This document shows positions 6,357 through 12,994 of a stretch of DNA of 32,881 nt, in pieces. Position 1 is the first letter of the stretch, and every line of letters starts with the position of its first letter. Source of the stretch: JBQCHF01 sp051953655 (GTDB taxonomy: Bacteria; Actinomycetota; Actinomycetes; Motilibacterales; Motilibacteraceae); contig JBQCIO010000310.1 in the NCBI GenBank assembly GCA_051953655.1, forward strand, positions 1-32,881, read 5' to 3'. A model generated the notes under the pieces. The model was not told where the DNA came from, ran no database searches, and saw only the letters and a program-made list of their open reading frames with translations. A program made the translations under genes and the position numbers.

Positions 6357-8318
6357 GTGACGACACTCACCCGAGCCGGCACGGGTCCCGCAGCAGTCCC
6401 AGGGCGGCTGCGCCGGTGGCTGCTCGACGGGCTCGGCGATCCCGCGGCGCAGCAGCCGGGCCCGCACGCCACGTCGACGCACCGCACCCAGCCCTGGTGG
6501 AAGGTCATGTGCCTGACGGGGGTGGACTACTTCTCCACCCTCGGCTACCAGCCGGGGATCGCGGCCCTCGCCGCCGGCGTGCTCTCTCCCGTGGCGACCG
6601 TGGTGCTGGTGCTGGTGACGCTCTTCGGGGCCCTGCCGGTCTACCGCCGGGTGGCCCAGGAGAGCCCGCACGGCGAGGGCTCGATCGCCATGCTGGAGCG
6701 GCTGCTCGCGTTCTGGCGGGGCAAGCTGTTCGTCCTCGTCCTGCTCGGCTTCGCGGCCACCGACTTCCTCATCACCATGACGCTGTCGGCCGCCGACGCG
6801 ACCGCTCACCTGGACGAGAACCCGTTCTGGCCCGAGGCCTTCCACGGACACGTCGTCATCGTGACGCTGGTGCTGCTGGCGCTGCTCGGCGCGGTGTTCC
6901 TCAAGGGCTTCGGCGAGGCGATCGGGGTGGCGGTCGTCCTGGTGGCCGTCTACCTGGCCCTCAACGTGGTCGTGATCGGCGTCGGGCTGGTGCAGGCGGT
7001 CACGCACCCGACCGCGGTGAGCGACTGGACGCATGCCCTGACCGCGTCGCACGGGAACCCGGTGCTGCTGGTGGCCGCGGCACTGGTCGTCTTCCCCAAG
7101 CTGGCCCTGGGGTTGTCCGGGTTCGAGACGGGCGTGGCCGTGATGCCGCTGGTCCACGGGGACCCGACGGACTCGGAGGCCGCACCGGCCGGACGGATCC
7201 GCGGCACTCGACGGCTGCTGACCACCGCCGCGGTGGTGATGACCGTCTTCCTGGTCACCTCCAGCGTCGTCACCACCGTCCTCATCCCGCAGCAGGAGTT
7301 CCAGCCCGGCGGAGATGCCAACGGGCGCGCCCTCGCCTACCTGGCGCACCGCTACCTCGGCGCCGGGTTCGGCAGCGCCTACGACCTGTCCACCATCGCC
7401 ATCCTCTGGTTCGCCGGCGCCTCGGCGATGGCCGGCCTGCTCAACCTGGTGCCGCGGTACCTGCCGCGGTACGGCATGGCGCCGGACTGGGCGCGAGCGG
7501 TGCGGCCGCTGGTCCTGGTGTTCACCGCGGTCGCCTTCCTGGTCACGATCCTCTTCGGCGCCAGCGTGGACGCGCAGGGCGGTGCCTACGCCACCGGTGT
7601 GCTGGTTCTGATCACGTCCGCGGCGGTGGCGGTCACCCTGTCCGCCCGGCGCGAGAAGCGACGGCGGGCCACCGCCTCCTTCGCGGTCGTGTCGCTGGTC
7701 TTCCTCTACACCACCCTGGCCAACGTGGCCGAGCGGCCGGACGGCGTGAAGATCGGCGCCTGCTTCATCCTCGCGATCCTCACCGTGTCGCTGCTCTCGC
7801 GCCTGCGCCGTGCCTTCGAGGTGCGGGTGACCCGGGTGACCTTGGACGCGCGGGCCGCGCTCTTCGTCCGCGACGGCGCCCGCAGCCAGCTGCGCCTAGT
7901 GGCGAACGAGCCGCACCGGGGCGACGTCGCGGAGTACCGGGAGAAGCTGCGCGAGGTGATGGCCAAGCACGAGATCCCGGACCCGAACGGGATCGTGTTC
8001 GTCGAGGTGGACCTCACCGACCCCTCCGACTTCGAGACCGAGCTCGACGTCCACGGGGTTGTGCTGCACGACCAGTTCCGTGTGCTGCGCACCCAGAGCC
8101 CGTCCGTGCCGGGCGCGCTCGCGGCGCTGCTGCTGCACGTCCGCGACGTGACCGGCGAGGAGCCGCACGTCTACATCGAGTGGACCGAGGGCAACCCCGC
8201 CAAGCAGTTCCTCCGCTACCTCTTCTTCGGTCAGGGCGAGGCCGCGCCGGTGACCCGGGAGATCCTGCGCGAGGCCGAGCCCGACCCGACCCGCAGGCCG
8301 CACGTTCACGCCGGCTGA
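6357..8318 (+). CDS. APC-superfamily permease with cytosolic C-terminal domain; possible cation importer
   Basis: A 653-residue transporter with about 12 membrane helices between residues ~45 and ~480, then a soluble domain of ~160 residues. The opening WWKVMCLTGVDYFSTLGYQPGIA carries the Gly-rich unwound first helix typical of the amino acid/polyamine/cation (APC) superfamily. Overall architecture (APC core plus soluble tail) resembles Kup and KimA potassium importers, but the signature Kup sequences are not visible, so the substrate cannot be read from sequence. The tail contains alternating strands and helices (PNGIVFVEVDLTDPSDFETE, VYIEWTEGNPAKQFLRY). It starts with GTG; the ribosome site is weak. 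Adjacency to a KdpDE-like pair suggests potassium or osmotic control; amino-acid transport is the alternative. Confidence 0.8.
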   Translation: MTTLTRAGTGPAAVPGRLRRWLLDGLGDPAAQQPGPHATSTHRTQPWWKVMCLTGVDYFSTLGYQPGIAALAAGVLSPVATVVLVLVTLFGALPVYRRVAQESPHGEGSIAMLERLLAFWRGKLFVLVLLGFAATDFLITMTLSAADATAHLDENPFWPEAFHGHVVIVTLVLLALLGAVFLKGFGEAIGVAVVLVAVYLALNVVVIGVGLVQAVTHPTAVSDWTHALTASHGNPVLLVAAALVVFPKLALGLSGFETGVAVMPLVHGDPTDSEAAPAGRIRGTRRLLTTAAVVMTVFLVTSSVVTTVLIPQQEFQPGGDANGRALAYLAHRYLGAGFGSAYDLSTIAILWFAGASAMAGLLNLVPRYLPRYGMAPDWARAVRPLVLVFTAVAFLVTILFGASVDAQGGAYATGVLVLITSAAVAVTLSARREKRRRATASFAVVSLVFLYTTLANVAERPDGVKIGACFILAILTVSLLSRLRRAFEVRVTRVTLDARAALFVRDGARSQLRLVANEPHRGDVAEYREKLREVMAKHEIPDPNGIVFVEVDLTDPSDFETELDVHGVVLHDQFRVLRTQSPSVPGALAALLLHVRDVTGEEPHVYIEWTEGNPAKQFLRYLFFGQGEAAPVTREILREAEPDPTRRPHVHAG

Positions 8319-8379
8319 CCTCCGGCCCGCGAACGCGCCACCGGCCGAACCCGCGACCGCGGGTGGCGATCGTGCTGTC

Positions 8380-8385
8380 TAAGGT
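8380..8385 (+). promoter_or_regulatory. -10 hexamer TAAGGT of a probable leaderless transcript
   Basis: TAAGGT ends seven bases before the ATG at 8393, so transcription would begin on the start codon itself. No Shine-Dalgarno sequence precedes the ATG. This TANNNT-N7-start layout is typical of actinobacterial leaderless mRNAs. No good -35 is visible. Confidence 0.5.
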
Positions 8386-8392
8386 CGGGGCC

Positions 8393-8704
8393 ATGACTGC
8401 CGCTTCGCGCCTGACCTCACCCGCCGTCGTGTCCGCCGCCGGTCTCGTCGGCGGCTTCGCGCTGGGCCGGGCCACCGGGCGACGCGCGCTCGGCGGCGTC
8501 GCCTTCGCCGTGGCCGGCGCGTGGTGCGCCCGCGAGTGGGCCCGCACCCGCGGACCGGTGACGGCGGCCGCGCTCACCGCCGGCTACGCCGCCGCCATGG
8601 GCGTTTCGCACCCCCTGGCCAAGAAGCTGGGCCCGTGGCCGTCGGTGCTGCTGGTCAGTGGGGCCACGTCGGCCGCTTCCGAGCTGGTCACCCGCCGGGG
8701 CTGA
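8393..8704 (+). CDS. Small Ala/Gly-rich membrane protein
   Basis: A 103-residue protein of unknown function with two to four short hydrophobic helices (VVSAAGLVGGFALG, ALGGVAFAVAGAWCA, AALTAGYAAAMGVS, SVLLVSGATSAAS) separated by Arg/Lys-containing turns. It probably sits in the cytoplasmic membrane. No catalytic motif is visible. It follows the permease by 74 bp but has its own -10 hexamer, so it need not be part of that operon. It ends five bases from the convergent nagA gene. Confidence 0.65.
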   Translation: MTAASRLTSPAVVSAAGLVGGFALGRATGRRALGGVAFAVAGAWCAREWARTRGPVTAAALTAGYAAAMGVSHPLAKKLGPWPSVLLVSGATSAASELVTRRG

Positions 8705-8709
8705 TCCCC

Positions 8710-9909
8710 TCAGCCCCGCAGCCGGCGCTCGGGCTCGCGCAGGCGCAGCACGCCGCCGACCACCGTCCCCGCGCACCGCAGGTCCTCGTCCAGCAGCGTG
8801 AGGTCGGCGGCCGCGCCGGCGCGCACGGCATCGCGTGGCGGGAGGCCGAGCAGCCGCGCGGGCACCGCGGTCACCGTCGTCACGGCGTCGAGCGGGTCGA
8901 CGCCGACCAGCCGCACCAGCCGCGCCACCGCCTCGTCGAGCGCGAGCACGCTCCCGGCCAGGGTGCCGTCCGGGAGCCGCACCGAGACCTCGTCGACGAC
9001 GACCTCGGCGTCCCCCAGCCGGCTGCGGCCCGGCGCGGTGCCGAGGGCGGCCGTCGCGTCGGTGACGGTGAGCCAGCGGTCGGGGCCGAGCAGCCGCCAC
9101 GCCAGCCCCAGCACCAGCGGGTCGACGTGCAGGCCGTCGGGGATGAGCCCGCAGACCAGCCGCTCGTCGGCCAGGGCGGCACCGACCGGACCCGGGGACC
9201 GGTGGCCGAGCCCCGGCATCGCGTTGAACAGGTGGGTGACCGCGCGCGCCCCGGCGTCGACGGCCGCACGCACCTGGTCGGCGGTGGCCTCGGTGTGGCC
9301 GAGGCTCACGACGACGCCGCGCCCCGCGAGCACCCGGACCAGGTCCGGCGCCCCGGGCAGCTCGGGCGCGAGGGTCACCATCCGCACGCCGCCGTCGGGG
9401 CTCCAGCTCGCCACCTCCGACGCCGCCGCCGACGCCGCCTCCGCCAGGTCCGGCCGGCGCAGGTGCTCGAGGCGGTGGGCCCCACGGCGCGCGGGCGCGA
9501 GGAAGGGGCCTTCGACGTGCCAGCCCAGCGGGCGAGCGGCGCCAGGGGCGACCGGCCGGGACAGGGCCTGCACCGCCCGCGCCACGGTGCCCGCGGGGTG
9601 CGAGACCAGCGTGGGCAGGAAGCCGGTGACGCCGTAGCGGGTCAGCGCGTCCGCGACCTCCGGCAGGCGGCCGGGGTCGAGGGTCAGGTCGACGCCGTGG
9701 GCGCCGTTCACCTGCAGGTCGAGGTAGCCGGGGACGACCAGCAGCCCCGAGCCGTCGACCTCGACCAGGTCGGCAGCGGCGCGGTCGCGCCGTCCGTCCG
9801 GCTCGGCCACCGACGTCACCCGCCCCTCGCGAACCACCACGTCCGCCGGCCGCACGTCCCGTGGCCCCACGAGCGCGCGCGCACCGCGCAGCACCAGGGC
9901 TCCGCCCAC
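8710..9909 (-). CDS. nagA: N-acetylglucosamine-6-phosphate deacetylase
   Basis: A 399-residue amidohydrolase that removes acetate from GlcNAc-6-phosphate in the cytoplasm, feeding amino-sugar catabolism and wall recycling. Family landmarks appear in order: strand-rich N terminus, VVPGYLDLQVNGAHGVDL, metal ligand Glu in WHVEGPFLAPARRGAH, metal His in SLGHTEAT, substrate/metal segment THLFNAMPG, DGLHVD and catalytic Asp in VTDATAALG. The C terminus (ADLTLLDEDL) returns to the small beta domain. Length fits the family (380-400). The GTG at 9909 was chosen because GGGAGG precedes it and the encoded VGGALVLRGARAL begins the beta domain; the 59 residues readable upstream are low-complexity. It stands alone: no nagB or PTS gene is adjacent. 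Confidence 0.9.
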   Translation of the reverse strand: MGGALVLRGARALVGPRDVRPADVVVREGRVTSVAEPDGRRDRAAADLVEVDGSGLLVVPGYLDLQVNGAHGVDLTLDPGRLPEVADALTRYGVTGFLPTLVSHPAGTVARAVQALSRPVAPGAARPLGWHVEGPFLAPARRGAHRLEHLRRPDLAEAASAAASEVASWSPDGGVRMVTLAPELPGAPDLVRVLAGRGVVVSLGHTEATADQVRAAVDAGARAVTHLFNAMPGLGHRSPGPVGAALADERLVCGLIPDGLHVDPLVLGLAWRLLGPDRWLTVTDATAALGTAPGRSRLGDAEVVVDEVSVRLPDGTLAGSVLALDEAVARLVRLVGVDPLDAVTTVTAVPARLLGLPPRDAVRAGAAADLTLLDEDLRCAGTVVGGVLRLREPERRLRG

Positions 9910-10006
9910 CGCGCCTCCCGTCCCCGCCTCGTCGTCGTCCGGGCCGATCCTCGCGCACCGGTCCGGCCGCCTGTTTGACCAGTCACCCGGGCGGAACAAC
10001 AAGGAC

Positions 10007-10282
10007 GTGAGCACACCGGAGCGCGTCGCCCTCCCGGTCGCCGGACGCCCTTCGGCCTCGGCCCGGCACCTCCGGCCGGTCCGCACGGGCGAGGAGCCCT
10101 CCGCCGGCTCCCGCGTCGTCGTCGCCGCCCACGAGCCCGACTACGTCTCCTGCCGCAACCTGCTCCCGCTGCGCCAGCGGTCGCACCGGCGGTTCAGCCC
10201 GCTCTGCTTCGGACTCATCCCGGTGGGCCCGGAGGGGATGCCGGCCACCTGCCCGGTCTGCGGCGGCCCCGCGCTGCCCTGA
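10007..10282 (+). CDS. Small hypothetical protein with C-terminal CPVCGG knuckle
   Basis: A 91-residue reading frame with very high G+C at third codon positions, supporting real coding. The C terminus carries CPVCGGPALP, one half of a zinc-ribbon-like knuckle. Two further Cys lie upstream (SCRNLL and PLCFG), so a four-Cys metal site is possible. The N-terminal half is Pro/Arg-rich and probably unstructured. It starts at GTG 10007, after AACAAGGAC; the spacing is short, so the start is uncertain. It is divergent from nagA with a 97-bp gap. I do not recognise the family. Confidence 0.45.
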   Translation: MSTPERVALPVAGRPSASARHLRPVRTGEEPSAGSRVVVAAHEPDYVSCRNLLPLRQRSHRRFSPLCFGLIPVGPEGMPATCPVCGGPALP

Positions 10283-10432
10283 CCAGCCGTCGAAGCCCTC
10301 GCGCGGCCGACCCGATCGCTGGCTGTGATCGGCTCCGCGACCCTGAGCACGCTCACGCTCCACACTCTGCCACGATTTCTCACATCCTGGACATACTCGG
10401 CGGTAGTTTCGCCGCTCCCGCCGCGCGCCGCT

Positions 10433-10438
10433 TACCGT
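10433..10438 (+). promoter_or_regulatory. Possible -10 hexamer TACCGT
   Basis: TACCGT ends nine bases before the ATG at 10448 and would give an almost leaderless transcript. A small inverted repeat (CGGCG at 10398-10402, CGCCG at 10410-10414) overlies the expected -35 region. Both signals are weak alone. Confidence 0.3.
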
Positions 10439-10447
10439 CCCCGGGAC

Positions 10448-10933
10448 ATGTGCTCCGGTCGATCCACGGTCGGCGCGCCCGCTGCAGCCGCCTCGGCGCG
10501 GCCCGTCCCGCGGAGCGGGACCCGCAGCGACCGGCCCTGTCCCCGTCGGCCCCGCCCGGCCGGCCCTCCCCCACTGCGAGTCCTCGTGCACCACCCCGCA
10601 CAGCCCACGCCCCTGCCTCGCACCACCCTTCCCGAGCACGCCCGCCCGGTCAGCGACCTCATCGAGCGGATCCTCAAGCAGCGCCCGCAGGCACGCGTCG
10701 ACGTCGTCATCCGGCTGGTCCGGGCGACCCTGGCGCACCCGGCCTGGGAGCGGCTCCCGGCCGCGGAGGCCGCCGCCCGGGCCGAGCGGCTCGTCCTGGC
10801 CCAGCTGGCCCGCCTGCCCTCACCGCGTCCGGAGAGCCCTGAGGAGAGCAGCACCGCGGCCGAGGACGGCGTGAGGCACCGCGACGGCACGTCGATCGAC
10901 GTCACCGACCGCCGTCGTGCGCTGACCCGCTAG
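10448..10933 (+). CDS. Hypothetical protein with helical C-terminal domain
   Basis: A 161-residue reading from ATG 10448. The convincing part is the C-terminal half: SDLIERILKQRPQARVDVVIRLVRATL and ERLPAAEAAARAERLVLAQLARLP form regular amphipathic helices with proper codon bias. The first ~55 residues are Pro/Arg/Ala-rich and less convincing. A GTG at 10586 giving a 115-residue protein (starting at the codon for V in LRVLVHHPAQ) is an alternative start. No family is recognised. The TACCGT hexamer just upstream favours the ATG as a near-leaderless start; the GTG has no good ribosome site. It ends four bases before the end of the convergent DUF2180-type gene. Confidence 0.45.
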   Translation: MCSGRSTVGAPAAAASARPVPRSGTRSDRPCPRRPRPAGPPPLRVLVHHPAQPTPLPRTTLPEHARPVSDLIERILKQRPQARVDVVIRLVRATLAHPAWERLPAAEAAARAERLVLAQLARLPSPRPESPEESSTAAEDGVRHRDGTSIDVTDRRRALTR

Positions 10934-10937
10934 GGCC

Positions 10938-11168
10938 TCACGTCGAGGGCGCGGCGGCGATCGCGTCGTGCGCGCCCTGGCAGACGCCGCAGCGGACGAG
11001 GCGGCCCGCGCGTGGCAGCGGGATCTGGCGCCCGAGGTGGCCCTTGGCCTCCACGCGCCGCGCCACGAGCACCGCATGCTCCAGGCAGACGCCGGCGCCG
11101 CAGTCCGAGCAGACCGCCACCGCAGGCACCGCCTGGGCCCGCTCGGCCAGGCAGTCGAGGCAGTTCAC
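10938..11168 (-). CDS. DUF2180-like small zinc-ribbon protein
   Basis: A 76-residue protein of the small actinobacterial Cys-rich type. Cys pairs occur in NCLDCLAE, VCSDCGAGVC and RCGVCQGAHD, with His in LEHAV and GAHD, giving enough ligands for two zinc sites. Family members usually open with (M)NCLDC and are of about this length; no biochemical role is established for them that I can cite. The GTG at 11168 is preceded by GAGGAG with good spacing. It is encoded alone, facing the hypothetical gene on its left and divergent from the SDR on its right. Confidence 0.75.
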   Translation of the reverse strand: MNCLDCLAERAQAVPAVAVCSDCGAGVCLEHAVLVARRVEAKGHLGRQIPLPRAGRLVRCGVCQGAHDAIAAAPST

Positions 11169-11349
11169 CGTCTCCTCACTCTCTCCCCGTGAACCACCCT
11201 GTCCCCGCCGCGGCCAGCGTGGCAGGGTCCAACGTCGGGCACCGGGAGGACCGGGCCCGGGCGAGTGCGGGGCGAACCGCGCGCACCACGCCAATCGCCC
11301 GGTGGAGGGCGGCGGCGAGGGCGGCCGCGGGGAGGGACGAGGTGCGCGG

Positions 11350-12093
11350 ATGGCAGGCGGAGCGAGGACGATCCTGGTCACCGGGGGCAGCCGCGGCATC
11401 GGCAGGGCCGTCTGCCGGCGGCTGGCCGCGGACGGATGGGACGTGCTGCTCTCCTACCGGGAGAGGTCGGACGAGGCCGAGCAGGTGGTGGCGGCTTGCA
11501 GGGGACTGGGCGTCCGCGCGCTCGCGGTGCGCGCCGACGTCGCGGTGGAGGCGGACGTGCAGGACCTGTTCCGGGTCGCCGACGCGGAGATGCGCCCGCT
11601 GCGGGCAGTGGTCAACAACGCGGGCATCGTGCCGCCGGCCGGCCGGGTCGAGCAGACGAGCGCCGAGCGGCTGCGCCGGCTGCTCGACGTCAACGTCGTC
11701 GGCGCCTTCCTGGTGGCCCGCGAGGCGGTCAGCAGGATGTCCACGTCGCACGGCGGTCGCGGCGGGGTTCTGGTCAACGTGTCCTCGCGCGCCTCCCAGC
11801 TGGGAGCGGCCGGGGAGTACGTCGACTACGCGGCCAGCAAGGCGGCCCTGGACGCGCTCACCGTCGGACTGGCGCAGGAGGTGGCCGCCGAGGGCGTGCG
11901 GGTGGTCGGTGTGCGCCCCGGGCTCATCGAGACGGAGATCCATGCGCCCGGTCGGTTGGAGCGACTGGCGAGCACGCCTCCGCTGGGCCGTCCGGGGCGG
12001 CCGGAGGAGGTGGCCGAGTCCATCGCCTGGCTCGTCTCCGACGCGGCGTCGTACATCACCGGTACGAGCCTCGACGTCGGCGGAGGGCGCTGA
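11350..12093 (+). CDS. SDR-family NAD(P)-dependent oxidoreductase
   Basis: A 247-residue classical short-chain dehydrogenase/reductase. The Rossmann nucleotide motif TGGSRGIG is at residues 11-18, NNAG near 92, catalytic Ser about S146 (NVSSRAS), Tyr Y160 and Lys K164 (YAASK), and the C terminus ends GTSLDVGGGR. Arg after the first strand (SYRERSDEA) hints at NADP preference. Overall it is FabG/YgfF-like, a cytoplasmic reductase of a carbonyl or sugar-like substrate; the substrate cannot be deduced. The ATG at 11350 has GAGG seven bases upstream; longer readings to 11044 would overlap the divergent zinc-ribbon gene. It converges on the methyltransferase gene with a 10-bp gap. Confidence 0.9.
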   Translation: MAGGARTILVTGGSRGIGRAVCRRLAADGWDVLLSYRERSDEAEQVVAACRGLGVRALAVRADVAVEADVQDLFRVADAEMRPLRAVVNNAGIVPPAGRVEQTSAERLRRLLDVNVVGAFLVAREAVSRMSTSHGGRGGVLVNVSSRASQLGAAGEYVDYAASKAALDALTVGLAQEVAAEGVRVVGVRPGLIETEIHAPGRLERLASTPPLGRPGRPEEVAESIAWLVSDAASYITGTSLDVGGGR

Positions 12094-12103
12094 CCAAGTT
12101 CTC

Positions 12104-12895
12104 CTACCTGTCCCACCACACAGCGACGACATCACGCCGGGCCTGGTCGCTGTGCAGCACTCCCAGCTCGCGCATCCATAGCGCGACCTCCTCGTCGCGC
12201 TCGGCGGGAAGGCACAGGCGCCGCCGCATGGAGGCGACCTCCTCCTCCCACGGCCGGCTGCGGGACGCCCGCTCGAACTGTTCGACGTGCGGCTCGATGC
12301 CGAGCTCCCGCAGGACCTGCACCGCCAGCTCCGCGGTGGGCCCGTCCGGGCGGGGCTGCCCGTGCGCCCGCTGCCAGAGCGGGCCGACCGGCGTCCACGG
12401 GTGGGTCGCCGTGAGCTCGACCACCACCCGGCGGAGCGCGTGGTCCTGCAGAGCCAGCACGAACGGCTCGATCTCCGACACGTTGTAGAGGACGTGGTGG
12501 CAGACCACGACGTCGGCCTGCTCCACGCGCGCCGCCACATCGGGCCAGCGTCCCTGCACCGTGCGCACGTCGAGGCCCCGCTCCCGCCCTGCTGCCTCGA
12601 ACGCGGCGAGCATGTCCGCCTGCTCGTCGACGCCGGTCAGCCGGGCCGCCGGCGGGGCCAGGGCCAGCGCGGCGGCCCCCGCGCCGCAGCCGACGTCGAG
12701 CACGCCGCCGCCGTCGTCGAGAGCCTGCCTGGCCCGTTCCCGCGACGGCACGGGCGCGGGGTCGTAGGCCCCGCGGTCGGCGGCGCGGAACTGCCCCGGT
12801 GCCAGCGCGTAGGGGGACTCCGGGGCGGCGGCGAGGATCTCCGGGTCGATCGCCCACGCGGCCAGCTCCGTGCGCCAGCGGTCTGCAGCAGCCAT
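12104..12895 (-). CDS. Class I SAM-dependent methyltransferase
   Basis: A 263-residue protein with the Rossmann-type methyltransferase core at about residues 60-150. Motif I is VLDVGCGAGAAALAL, the acidic ribose-binding residue is in LTGVDEQADML, and the post-motif ADVVVCHHVLYNV corresponds to motif IV. The C-terminal part (PWTPVGPLWQRAHGQPRPDGPTA) resembles actinobacterial methyltransferases of unknown substrate. It is cytoplasmic. The start ATG at 12895 has GGTGGTG just upstream; the much longer open frame to 13810 runs antisense to the GH31 gene and is rejected. Confidence 0.88.
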   Translation of the reverse strand: MAAADRWRTELAAWAIDPEILAAAPESPYALAPGQFRAADRGAYDPAPVPSRERARQALDDGGGVLDVGCGAGAAALALAPPAARLTGVDEQADMLAAFEAAGRERGLDVRTVQGRWPDVAARVEQADVVVCHHVLYNVSEIEPFVLALQDHALRRVVVELTATHPWTPVGPLWQRAHGQPRPDGPTAELAVQVLRELGIEPHVEQFERASRSRPWEEEVASMRRRLCLPAERDEEVALWMRELGVLHSDQARRDVVAVWWDR

Positions 12896-12994
12896 GGCAC
12901 CACCATGCCGCAGGGCGACGTCGACCCGGGTGGGAACCCGCCCTCGTCGGTAGCGTGAGGCCCGGCAGTCACCAGCGGCGCGGACGGGACCGAG

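Noticed and set aside
9970..9990. TGACCAGTCA before nagA considered as a DasR/NagR-type site.
   Set aside because: It lacks the symmetric TGGTCTAGACCA-like core expected for DasR and only weakly matches any amino-sugar regulator site.
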